A stretch of 8,310 nucleotides of DNA. It comes from Chitinophagaceae bacterium (GTDB lineage Bacteria > Bacteroidota > Bacteroidia > Chitinophagales > Chitinophagaceae). The notes beneath the pieces were generated by a model that searched no databases, was not told the origin of the DNA, and saw only the letters and a program-made list of their open reading frames with translations. Numbering within the stretch: the first letter of the stretch is position 1; every line of letters starts with the position of its first letter. The position numbers and the translations under genes were made by a program. Of the stretch, positions 1-5,540 are shown one piece after another. The stretch spans positions 1,396 to 9,705 of the forward strand of contig JACFNM010000147.1 of NCBI GenBank assembly GCA_019454915.1, written 5' to 3'.

Positions 1-460
1 CCTTCAGTCCGGTTTGGGTAATTTGTATGCCCGTGTTTACTGCCTGAACATTGAAAATAAAATTCGAGAACGCGGCGGGAACCTCCGTGGCCTTGCCGAG
101 CTTAAAATTTACAGTATATAGCTGCCCCGGTGTCAGATATTCATCGGGTTGAAATTCTATGGTTCTTGCGTCCGTCCAGTACGCTTTCCCCTTTACCGAA
201 GGAGTAAAAGAAAACAGCGGGTCTTTCAAGGCTTCATTCAATGAATGGGTGGTGGATGATACCGAGGTGAGGCGTACCCTGATGGCGGATGTTTTTGAAA
301 TGACCCCGGAAGTATATCCTTCCACGTACTGACTGAAAGCAGGGTCAATACCGGCAATTTTTTCTCTCTGCTTACAGGAAAAAAGCAGAACCATGAAGCT
401 TAACAGGAGAACAACACGGTAAGGAGCGTTAGAAGTTTGATTTTTTATATACCTCATCAT
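1..460 (-). CDS. Alpha-2-macroglobulin-like lipoprotein, N-terminal part (cut by window edge)
   Basis: Read on the minus strand from an ATG at 460, the frame stays open for 153 codons and runs off the left edge. Residues 15-29 form a hydrophobic signal ending in the lipobox LFSC, with Cys29 as the lipid-attachment residue, so the product is predicted to be an exported lipoprotein. Residues about 80-121 (FSFTPSVKGKAYW, then TIEFQPDEYLTPGQLY) look like the Big_5/SbsA-type Ig-like domain often found at the N-terminus of large Bacteroidota alpha-2-macroglobulin (MG domain) proteins. Those proteins are usually well over 1,500 residues, so most of the gene should lie to the left. Family members are thought to trap proteases or protect the envelope. 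The next codon is also ATG (457), so the start is uncertain by one codon. An unrelated Ig-like surface lipoprotein cannot be excluded, because no MG core or thioester motif is visible in this part. Confidence 0.7.
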   Translation of the reverse strand, partial: MMRYIKNQTSNAPYRVVLLLSFMVLLFSCKQREKIAGIDPAFSQYVEGYTSGVISKTSAIRVRLTSVSSTTHSLNEALKDPLFSFTPSVKGKAYWTDARTIEFQPDEYLTPGQLYTVNFKLGKATEVPAAFSNFIFNVQAVNTGIQITQTGLK

Positions 461-575
461 TTGGGATGATTTTAAACAGCGAAAAAATATGGAAACGGAT
501 TTTCCGGACAGGCTTATCGGAGTCTTTATCAGACAAAGTACAAATTTTCCCTCTCAAAGATTAAAAAGCAGGTAT
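461..575. other. Upstream region of the alpha-2-macroglobulin-like gene
   Basis: This is non-coding on both strands as far as I can tell. It should hold the promoter of the minus-strand lipoprotein gene. Read on the minus strand it contains near matches to the Bacteroidota -7 element (TAATCTTTG and TACTTTG, each with the wrong TA-to-TTTG spacing) but no exact TAnnTTTG, so I do not place a promoter. A short dyad, CGGA-TTT-TCCG, is present but too small to call a terminator. Confidence 0.3.
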
Positions 576-610
576 AAAAAAAACCACCCTGTTTTACCAG
601 GATGGCTTTA
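576..610 (-). terminator. Intrinsic terminator after the Cys/His-rich small secreted protein gene
   Basis: On the minus strand the RNA would fold an 8-bp core stem, CCATCCTG (605-598) with CAGGGTGG (591-584), with one G-U pair and a 6-base loop (597-592). A/T pairs on the outer side extend it. It is followed directly by a run of eight T residues (583-576). It begins about 20 bases beyond the stop codon of the minus-strand gene at 631-1014, the expected place for a rho-independent terminator. It should separate that gene from the lipoprotein gene downstream on the same strand. Confidence 0.85.
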
Positions 611-630
611 ATGCTTTGGCTGATGGAATA

Positions 631-1014
631 TTATCCTTCTGCTTTCACGCCCTCTACTACGATGCTTTGCACTCCGTTCTTACTGATTATTTTACCCGTG
701 ATTTCCACGTTATCGGCAGCGTGTTTAAGAGCGGATTTGTAAGCGTCTGATTTCTTGTGGTCTTCTACAAGCAGATATACTTTGCCATCGGCTTTATTCA
801 GAATTCCGGCAGGAAGTCCTTTGTCCAGGCAGCCCTGGGCACAGGCTTTATGCCCCTTCCCTGTTGCGCCGCTGGTCATATAGCAGGATAAGTCAAGCAC
901 TTCTCCCTTCAGTGTTTGTGAGGTTTGTCCAAAACCGGCAGTTGAGAAAAAGATCATCAGGATTGCCGTAGAGATACCTGATAGCAACCAGTGGTATGTT
1001 TTAGAAGCTTTCAT
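631..1014 (-). CDS. Small secreted protein with Cys/His cluster (conserved hypothetical)
   Basis: The product has 127 residues when started at ATG 1014 (MKASKTYHWL). The frame is open further upstream to 1080, but that extension would put a second hydrophobic stretch before an otherwise normal signal peptide, so I prefer 1014. Residues 9-30 form a signal peptide with likely cleavage near AGFGQ. The mature part has KGEVLDLSCYM, then a cluster of Cys44, His55, Cys58 and Cys62 (GHKACAQGC), then GKVYLLVED and VEITGKI, suggesting a small beta-barrel or OB-like fold. I recognise the pattern as a conserved hypothetical family of Bacteroidota and some other phyla without assigned function. The His and Cys residues could bind a metal or form disulfides; there is no CxxCH haem motif. 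The gene is divergent from a haem-binding protein gene with 127 bases between them and has its own terminator, so it is probably monocistronic. Confidence 0.75.
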   Translation of the reverse strand: MKASKTYHWLLSGISTAILMIFFSTAGFGQTSQTLKGEVLDLSCYMTSGATGKGHKACAQGCLDKGLPAGILNKADGKVYLLVEDHKKSDAYKSALKHAADNVEITGKIISKNGVQSIVVEGVKAEG

Positions 1015-1141
1015 AATTAAACATTTATCGGTTAAAAAATGGATAATAAAGGTACAAATTATCAAAGGCAGATGGATCAATTTCCTGAATCCGGTAAAGA
1101 AAGCGCATGGTTTGTATTAACTTTAACGGAAATGCCGGATT
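1015..1141. promoter_or_regulatory. Divergent intergenic region, promoter(s) expected
   Basis: This 127-base spacer lies between the divergent Cys/His protein and haem-binding protein genes and must hold at least one promoter for each. On the plus strand TAACTTTA (1118-1125) differs from the TAnnTTTG -7 consensus only at the last base and lies 16 bases before the ATG at 1142. I see no convincing -33 TTG box at the proper spacing. No Shine-Dalgarno sequence is evident for either start, as is usual in this phylum. Confidence 0.3.
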
Positions 1142-1633
1142 ATGAAAAAGATGAAAAAAATACTTTTTGGCATTGCCGCCTTCTTTTTTATTATTCAAAT
1201 CCCCTTGTTTACCCCCGAAAGAAACGAAACGGATGCAGAGCCGGAATCTGATATCGCAACGGCGTATGATGTGCCTATGGATATTTTGATGCACCTGTAT
1301 AATTCCTGTTATGATTGCCATTCCAATTATACCAGGGAATACCCCTGGTACTATCATATTCAACCGGTGAGCTGGTGGATGAATTTGCATATCCAACAGG
1401 CGAAGAAAGAATTGAATTTCTCGGAATTCGCGAATTACCCTCCCGAAAAAGCAACAAAAAAATTTGAAGAGATCCAGGAGATGATGGAGGAAAGGAAGAT
1501 GCCCCTGAAATCATACCTGATCATGCATCAGGATGCGAAGCTGAGCTCCGAAGAATACCGGGATCTGACGGAATGGGCAATCCGGATGCAGGAGGAATTG
1601 AGACATAAAAAGGATTCCGCCCAGGCGCTATGA
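1142..1633 (+). CDS. Haem-binding domain protein (single CxxCH cytochrome-like)
   Basis: The product has 163 residues. A positively charged start (MKKMKK) is followed by a hydrophobic segment at residues 7-23, acting as signal peptide or N-terminal anchor, so the rest is predicted to be periplasmic. The c-type haem motif Cys56-x-x-Cys59-His60 (CYDCH) sits in SCYDCHSNYTREYPWYY. With the following QPVSWWM and the later RKMPLKSYLIMH this matches the Bacteroidota haem-binding domain family (Haem_bd, PF14376). Met120 in KMP is a plausible second axial ligand by analogy. The role is probably electron transfer or haem sensing in the envelope; the partner is not visible. The C-terminal 30 residues are charged and probably helical. 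An alternative start is Met4 at 1151. The neighbouring divergent gene encodes another small exported Cys/His protein, hinting at shared envelope redox function, but this is inference. Confidence 0.88.
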   Translation: MKKMKKILFGIAAFFFIIQIPLFTPERNETDAEPESDIATAYDVPMDILMHLYNSCYDCHSNYTREYPWYYHIQPVSWWMNLHIQQAKKELNFSEFANYPPEKATKKFEEIQEMMEERKMPLKSYLIMHQDAKLSSEEYRDLTEWAIRMQEELRHKKDSAQAL

Positions 1634-1663
1634 TGGAGGGTTGACCATTAGCGTTTTCGAAAT

Positions 1664-2329
1664 TCATGTGATTACCCAGACGAGACAGAGAGCGTCAAAA
1701 TTGATATAGGGCAGTATCAATTGGGTGTTTTGTTCCTTTACAAAACATCCTTGCAATACGCCTCTTTCGGGGGTAAAGATAAAATTGCCGGGATGCTCTA
1801 CTCTTATTTGCCCGGCAAAGTTGATTTCTCCCGCGCCGTACCATTTAAAAATCGCTTCTTTGGCGCTCCACAGAAGGGTAAGCTTACGTAAATAATTGTT
1901 TTCGGATGGCGGAAGGGACGATGACAGAGGTATTTGTTCCTTTTCAAACGGTATCATCTCCTGAACGTGCAGGAATTTGTGCCGTACGCGATCTACTTTG
2001 GGAGTAGGTATTTCGATATCAATACCAACCCGGTTGGTTGAACTTACAATGGCAGCGGCATAATCTCCGCAATGAGAAATGGAGAAATGAAATGCTTCGT
2101 CAGGCAGATAAGGCTTATGGGTGCTGGCGATCTCTATTAAATCGTGAGGAAATTCAGGGAATAAAAAACGAAGTAAAAATCGCCCCGCGAGGTGCTGCAA
2201 ACGCTTATGAGGGTGACTGATGGCTTGTTGCAGCGTTACTTTTTTTAAGAAGAAGTCTTCGGATTCCGTGATATGCCAGACGCCTAATTTTGTTGACGCG
2301 TTAATATTATGTTGATAAAATAGAGGCAT
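1664..2329 (-). CDS. 4'-phosphopantetheinyl transferase superfamily protein
   Basis: The product has 221 residues from ATG 2329 (MPLFYQHNIN). The frame is open to an ATG at 2377, but the extra 16 residues look non-conserved, and the chosen start is typical of Bacteroidota members. The enzyme transfers 4'-phosphopantetheine from coenzyme A to a serine of acyl or peptidyl carrier proteins in the cytoplasm. Motifs in order: HFSISHCGDYAA around residues 81-92, VGIDIE at 101-106 (Mg-binding Asp104 and Glu106) and WSAKEAIFKWYG at 154-165 (Glu158 as third metal ligand, Lys162 conserved). The size and the two-motif arrangement fit the Sfp-like, pseudo-dimeric class rather than the short AcpS class. 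No carrier protein or synthase gene is nearby, so it may serve fatty-acid ACP or a distant cluster. It converges on the haem-binding gene with a 30-base gap lacking an obvious terminator, and is divergent from dcd. Confidence 0.9.
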   Translation of the reverse strand: MPLFYQHNINASTKLGVWHITESEDFFLKKVTLQQAISHPHKRLQHLAGRFLLRFLFPEFPHDLIEIASTHKPYLPDEAFHFSISHCGDYAAAIVSSTNRVGIDIEIPTPKVDRVRHKFLHVQEMIPFEKEQIPLSSSLPPSENNYLRKLTLLWSAKEAIFKWYGAGEINFAGQIRVEHPGNFIFTPERGVLQGCFVKEQNTQLILPYINFDALCLVWVIT

Positions 2330-2396
2330 TACAAGAAACGAAATCCGAAATTCGCCGGTGGAAGGATTTTTTGGCAAATAAACAAATAAATCAGTA

Positions 2397-2933
2397 ATGA
2401 TACTATCGGATAAGAGAATACTGGAAGAAATAGAGAAGGGTACGATTGTCTTAAAGCCCTATGACCCGGAATGCCTGGGAAGTAATTCTTATGATGTCCA
2501 TCTTGGAAAATGGCTGGCTACCTACCGGGAGCATATTTTAGACGCCAAAAGACATAATGAAATAGAGTATTTTGAAATTCCGGCTGAAGGATTTGTATTG
2601 TATCCGCATATATTTTACCTCGGTGTAACGATGGAATATACTGAGACACATGCGCACGTCCCTTTTTTGGAAGGCAAATCTTCCACGGGTCGTCTGGGTA
2701 TTGATATTCATGCAACAGCAGGGAAGGGAGATGTGGGTTTTTGCGGCAACTGGACCCTCGAGATTTCCGTTAAGCAACCGGTTCGGATTTATAAGGGGAT
2801 GCCTATCGGGCAGTTGATCTATTTTCCTGTTGACGGTGAGATTAATGTAAAGTACAATCAGAAGAAAAACGCCAAATACAGTGGCCAACCCGACAAACCC
2901 ATAGAAAGCATGATGTGGAAGAATAAGTTTTAG
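2397..2933 (+). CDS. dcd: dCTP deaminase
   Basis: The product has 178 residues, the normal length for this family. It deaminates dCTP to dUTP, feeding dUMP and then dTMP synthesis, as a cytoplasmic trimer. Visible family features are MILSDKRILEEIEKG at the start, LGSNSYDVHLG at 27-37, EGKSSTGRLGI at 92-102 with the phosphate-binding Ser/Arg residues, HATAGKGDVGF at 105-115, NWTLEISV with the catalytic Glu122, and GMPIGQLIYF at 134-143. The C-terminal KYSGQPDKP (160-168) is the mobile lid that closes over the nucleotide. The TAG after HA resembles bifunctional dCTP deaminase/dUTPase proteins rather than the TAHR of E. coli Dcd, so release of dUMP is possible but unproven. The gene is divergent from the phosphopantetheinyl transferase gene, 67 bases apart, and its last bases overlap the end of the convergent transporter gene. 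Confidence 0.93.
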   Translation: MILSDKRILEEIEKGTIVLKPYDPECLGSNSYDVHLGKWLATYREHILDAKRHNEIEYFEIPAEGFVLYPHIFYLGVTMEYTETHAHVPFLEGKSSTGRLGIDIHATAGKGDVGFCGNWTLEISVKQPVRIYKGMPIGQLIYFPVDGEINVKYNQKKNAKYSGQPDKPIESMMWKNKF

Positions 2934-3877
2934 TGGGGCGCGATATCATCCCCTTTCTCTGTTCGGCTCCACCAGGTGGCTAACAGGGGGCCTGAAATAT
3001 TATGCCAGATACTGAAGATGGCGCTGGGAAGAGCTGCTATAGGTGAGAAATGGGCAGTAGCGAGGGCTGCTCCCAACCCTGAGTTTTGCATGCCTACTTC
3101 GATAGAAATGGCCTTTTGGTCCGGGAAAGGCAGCTTGAGTAATTTCCCGGCTATAAATCCCAATAGGAGTCCCAGTGCATTATGTAATACGACAATCAAA
3201 AAGACAAGCAGGCCTGACGCTGCTATATTTTCTGTGTTGCCCGCCGCTATGGCTGCTATTACGATCACGATCCCGGCAACAGATATGAGAGGCATTGCCT
3301 GAGCGTATTTTTTTACCCGTCTCTTTAAGAGTGTATTTACAATAATCCCCATGATAATCGGGATTAATACAATCTGGGCTATTGAGATAAACATGCCCGA
3401 TGCAGATACCGACAACCATTTGCTGGCCAACAAAAAAGTGAGTAAAGGCGTCAGCAGAGGAGCGAGAAGTGTTGAACAGGAAGTGACGGTCACGGACAGC
3501 GCCGTATTGCCCCGGGCAAGGTAGGTGATAACATTGGACGCGGTGCCGCCGGGGCAGCAGCCGACTAGGATGACGCCTGCGGCAACTTCGGGAGGAAGGC
3601 GAAATGCATAGGCAAGGATCCAGGCGAGTGAAGGCATAATTGTAAACTGAGCCAGTACGCCTGTTATTACGCTTTTGGGAGATTTGAAAATGGCCTGAAA
3701 GTCTTTAAAGGTGAGTGTAAGCCCCATGCCGAACATGATAACGCCCAATAATACCGGAATATATGGAGTGATTCCGATAAAGTTTTTTGGAAAGAAATAG
3801 CCCAAGAGTGCGAACAATAATATCCAAAAGACAAAAGTATTGCCGGCAAACCGTCCGGCCTTTTCCAACATTTTCAT
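2930..3877 (-). CDS. Bile acid:sodium symporter (BASS/SBF) family transporter
   Basis: The product has 315 residues with about ten hydrophobic membrane segments, matching the ten-helix BASS fold (SBF, PF01758), and lies in the inner membrane. Diagnostic motifs are MFGMGLTLTF (48-57), VGCCPGGTASNVITYLARGN (105-124) and IEVGMQNSGLG (259-269). Length and numbering agree with the structurally known Neisseria meningitidis homologue ASBT_NM. The residues I recall as its two sodium sites are all present: Ser114, Asn115, Ser128, Thr132 and Glu260 for Na1; Gln77, Glu260, Val261, Met263 and Gln264 for Na2. Sodium-coupled uptake of an organic anion is therefore well supported. The substrate is open: relatives carry bile acids, pantoate or 2-oxo acids. 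The start at ATG 3877 could instead be Met3 (3871). Its TAA stop overlaps the TAG of dcd on the other strand. It is divergent from the SatD-family operon across 183 bases. Confidence 0.93.
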   Translation of the reverse strand: MKMLEKAGRFAGNTFVFWILLFALLGYFFPKNFIGITPYIPVLLGVIMFGMGLTLTFKDFQAIFKSPKSVITGVLAQFTIMPSLAWILAYAFRLPPEVAAGVILVGCCPGGTASNVITYLARGNTALSVTVTSCSTLLAPLLTPLLTFLLASKWLSVSASGMFISIAQIVLIPIIMGIIVNTLLKRRVKKYAQAMPLISVAGIVIVIAAIAAGNTENIAASGLLVFLIVVLHNALGLLLGFIAGKLLKLPFPDQKAISIEVGMQNSGLGAALATAHFSPIAALPSAIFSIWHNISGPLLATWWSRTEKGDDIAPH

Positions 3878-3975
3878 GCTTTGAGTATTGTATTCCCCGG
3901 TCGCTCTTTATTGACAAGAAACAAAACGACAGTAATGATACATATAATGATTGACATGAGCGTTATTATCTCCGA

Positions 3976-4053
3976 TTATTAGCAAAATCGCTTATAATTT
4001 AATTTATTAGCAGATTCGCTAATAATTCAAATTATTAGCGAAATCGCTTATAT
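3976..4053. repeat. Operator-like array: six alternating half-sites at 14-bp steps (three 22-bp dyads, 28-bp period)
   Basis: TTATTAGC occurs exactly at 3976, 4004 and 4032. Its inverted partner occurs at 3990 (GCTTATAA, one mismatch), 4018 (GCTAATAA, perfect) and 4046 (GCTTATAT, two mismatches). All six half-sites start exactly 14 bp apart and alternate in orientation, giving three dyads of 8-6-8 bp repeated every 28 bp. The middle copy is a perfect inverted repeat in its arms. The 6-bp spacers differ (AAAATC, AGATTC, GAAATC within dyads; TTTAAT and TTCAAA between them), so conservation is confined to the half-sites, as expected for a protein-binding operator. The array lies between the divergent transporter and SatD-family genes, ends 7 bases before the SatD start and overlaps its predicted promoter. 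The most economical reading is cooperative binding of a dimeric regulator, plausibly the SatD-family protein itself. Confidence 0.85.
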
Positions 4054-4056
4054 TTG
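4049..4056 (+). promoter_or_regulatory. Predicted -7 promoter element of the SatD-DUF3307 operon
   Basis: TATATTTG matches the Bacteroidota -7 consensus TAnnTTTG exactly. A TTC at 4026-4028, 20 bases upstream, is a one-mismatch candidate for the -33 TTG box. The element overlaps the last half-site of the operator array (4046-4053), so a bound regulator would block polymerase. It ends only 4 bases before the ATG at 4061. Transcription would then begin at or very near the start codon, implying a leaderless or nearly leaderless mRNA unless another promoter is used. Confidence 0.55.
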
Positions 4057-4060
4057 TTAC

Positions 4061-4669
4061 ATGATAGCCTTAATTACCGGAGACCTGGTGAATTCAGTAC
4101 AGGTAAGTCCCAAAGAATGGATGCCGGTGTTGACCCGGTTTTTGAATAAACAGGGGAGGTCGCCGAAAGCATGGGAGATTTTCCGGGGCGATTCTTTTCA
4201 ATTCAGGTGCAGTCCGGCAGCCGCCTTTAAAAAATTCCTGGTATTAAAGAGTCTCATCAAACAAATAGCCGGCTTAGATATAAGAGTAAGCATTGGTGTG
4301 GGTACTATGGAGTATGCGGCGGAGCGGATATCAGCATCCAATGGCACAGCTTTTTTACATTCGGGAAGGGCGTTTGACAATATGAAGGATAAGCAATATC
4401 TTGTTTTTGGCACCGGTGATGAAAAAACAGATCTGACGCTTAATCTATTTGCCCGGTTTGCATCGCTGGTCATGGATAATTGGAGTACTTCGGTGGCTGA
4501 AACGGTTCAGGTTTTTCTGGAAAAGCCTGATTGGAATCAACAACAGGTAGCGGAGAAACTAAAGATCAACCAATCGGCGGTGAGCCAAAACAGACGGAGA
4601 GCGCAATTGGATTTATTATTGGAATTGGATAATTATTATTCCACTTGTATAACCGCCTTAATGAAATGA
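4061..4669 (+). CDS. SatD family protein with C-terminal helix-turn-helix
   Basis: The product has 202 residues and is cytoplasmic, with no signal or membrane segment. It begins at once with the family signature MIALITGDLVNS (Gly7, Asp8), followed by IFRGDSFQF (40-48), RVSIGVG (75-81) and SNGTAFLHSGRAFD (93-106). This is the SatD family (PF16264), named from the streptococcal sat (secretion and acid tolerance) operon. The order of an N-terminal strand with Asp, RGDSFQ and IGVG is reminiscent of the nucleotidyl cyclase/GGDEF fold, though I see no complete catalytic set. Residues about 144-182 (ETVQVFLEK, NQQQVAEKLK, NQSAVSQNRRRAQ) form a typical helix-turn-helix, the last piece being a good recognition helix. 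DNA binding to the operator array directly upstream is a reasonable inference. The DUF3307 membrane protein gene follows with a 4-base ATGA overlap, so the two are very likely co-transcribed and translationally coupled. Confidence 0.85.
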   Translation: MIALITGDLVNSVQVSPKEWMPVLTRFLNKQGRSPKAWEIFRGDSFQFRCSPAAAFKKFLVLKSLIKQIAGLDIRVSIGVGTMEYAAERISASNGTAFLHSGRAFDNMKDKQYLVFGTGDEKTDLTLNLFARFASLVMDNWSTSVAETVQVFLEKPDWNQQQVAEKLKINQSAVSQNRRRAQLDLLLELDNYYSTCITALMK

Positions 4670-5400
4670 CACTATTTATCAGATTGCTGCTTGCTCACCT
4701 GTTGGGTGATTTTGTTTTTCAGCCGGACAGTTGGGTTAGTGAAAAAGAACAAAAGAAGTACCGAAGCATAAAGTTGTATCTGCATGGGCTGATTCATCTA
4801 TTGTTAATCGTCGTCCTCACCTGGCAATACGACATTATCCCCATGGCGCTTCTTATTGCGGGCAGCCATATTGTGATAGACGCGGTTAAGCTTCAAAGGC
4901 AAAATGAACGTACCAAACGGGTCTGGTTTTTTATAGACCAATCCTTGCATCTGGTAGTGCTGATCGTTGCGGTATGGTTTATTTTTCCTCCCGATATGGT
5001 GTGGCAGGAGGCAGTAGAACAACTTCTGATAATCGCCACCGGAGTTCTGTTTCTGCTGATGCCCTCTTCGTTGATCATCAAAATGATTTTATCAAAATGG
5101 GCGCCTGCTACCGAATTTAAAACAGATAAAATCGAGACACCCTCTCTATTGCATGCGGGTATGATGATCGGATACCTGGAGCGAATATTGATTTTTATAT
5201 TTATTCTTAACGGGCAGTGGGCTGCAGTTGGGTTTCTGGTTACGGCTAAATCCGTATTCCGGTTCAGCGATTTGAAATTGGGACAGGACCGGAAACTGAC
5301 CGAGTATATTTTAATAGGTACTTTATTGAGCTTCGGCATAGCCATTGTTATTGGGCTGCTCACCCACTATGCACTTCACCATTACTATACTGCCGGCTGA
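4666..5400 (+). CDS. DUF3307 family integral membrane protein
   Basis: The product has 244 residues from ATG 4666, which overlaps the TGA of the SatD-family gene (ATGA). A TTG-started extension to 4645 is possible but would only add seven polar residues inside the upstream gene. It is polytopic, with about seven hydrophobic segments, in the inner membrane. Family features are AHLLGDFVFQPDSWV near the start (His11, Asp15), LHGLIHLLL (His40, His44), GSHIVIDAVK (His67, Asp71), FFIDQSLHL (Asp91, His95), IGYLERI (168-174) and EYILIGTLLSFG (213-224). The function is unknown. The repeated His/Asp pairs three residues apart within or beside membrane helices look like metal ligands and recall membrane-embedded hydrolases, but this is inference. 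Coupling to a SatD-family gene suggests that the two proteins act together, perhaps with SatD sensing or controlling the membrane protein's output. Confidence 0.85.
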   Translation: MTLFIRLLLAHLLGDFVFQPDSWVSEKEQKKYRSIKLYLHGLIHLLLIVVLTWQYDIIPMALLIAGSHIVIDAVKLQRQNERTKRVWFFIDQSLHLVVLIVAVWFIFPPDMVWQEAVEQLLIIATGVLFLLMPSSLIIKMILSKWAPATEFKTDKIETPSLLHAGMMIGYLERILIFIFILNGQWAAVGFLVTAKSVFRFSDLKLGQDRKLTEYILIGTLLSFGIAIVIGLLTHYALHHYYTAG

Positions 5401-5540
5401 TTATAAGACAATTATTATCGGCAGCGGGTGCAGTGGCGATCGGACGGTGATTGGAAGACTTTCAGAATCAGTTGTTCCGGCAGAAGCGCAATATTGAGAC
5501 TGACCAAATAAGGAATGAACAGATTTTGTCAGCGATAAAC

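Noticed and set aside
1039..1251. Plus-strand frame of 70 codons starting upstream of the haem-binding gene
   Set aside because: It runs out of frame into the haem-binding coding sequence, has no family features and would occupy the promoter region.
1025..1396. Antisense open frame of 123 codons over the haem-binding gene
   Set aside because: It lies opposite the CxxCH-containing coding region and crosses the divergent promoter spacer; no recognisable protein features.
1648..1659. ATTAGCGTTTTC between the haem-binding and transferase genes as another operator copy
   Set aside because: Only the ATTAGC part matches the half-site, there is no inverted partner at 14 bp, and it lies between convergent gene ends where no promoter is expected.
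2538..2888. Antisense open frame of 116 codons inside dcd
   Set aside because: Shadow of a well-conserved dcd reading frame; the translated sequence shows no domain.
3976..4053. CRISPR array or replication iterons
   Set aside because: The conserved units are only 8 bp with 6-bp spacers in alternating orientation and three dyads in total. There is no cas, rep or DnaA-box context, and overlap with a promoter argues for an operator.
4893..5363. Long antisense open frame (156 codons) inside the DUF3307 gene
   Set aside because: The plus-strand frame encodes a clearly recognisable membrane family. The antisense product shows no domain, signal or sensible composition.
5451..5540. N-terminal extension of the Tat-exported protein from a TTG start
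   Set aside because: The 30 extra residues are polar and would sit before the twin-arginine signal. ATG 5541 gives a normal Tat leader.
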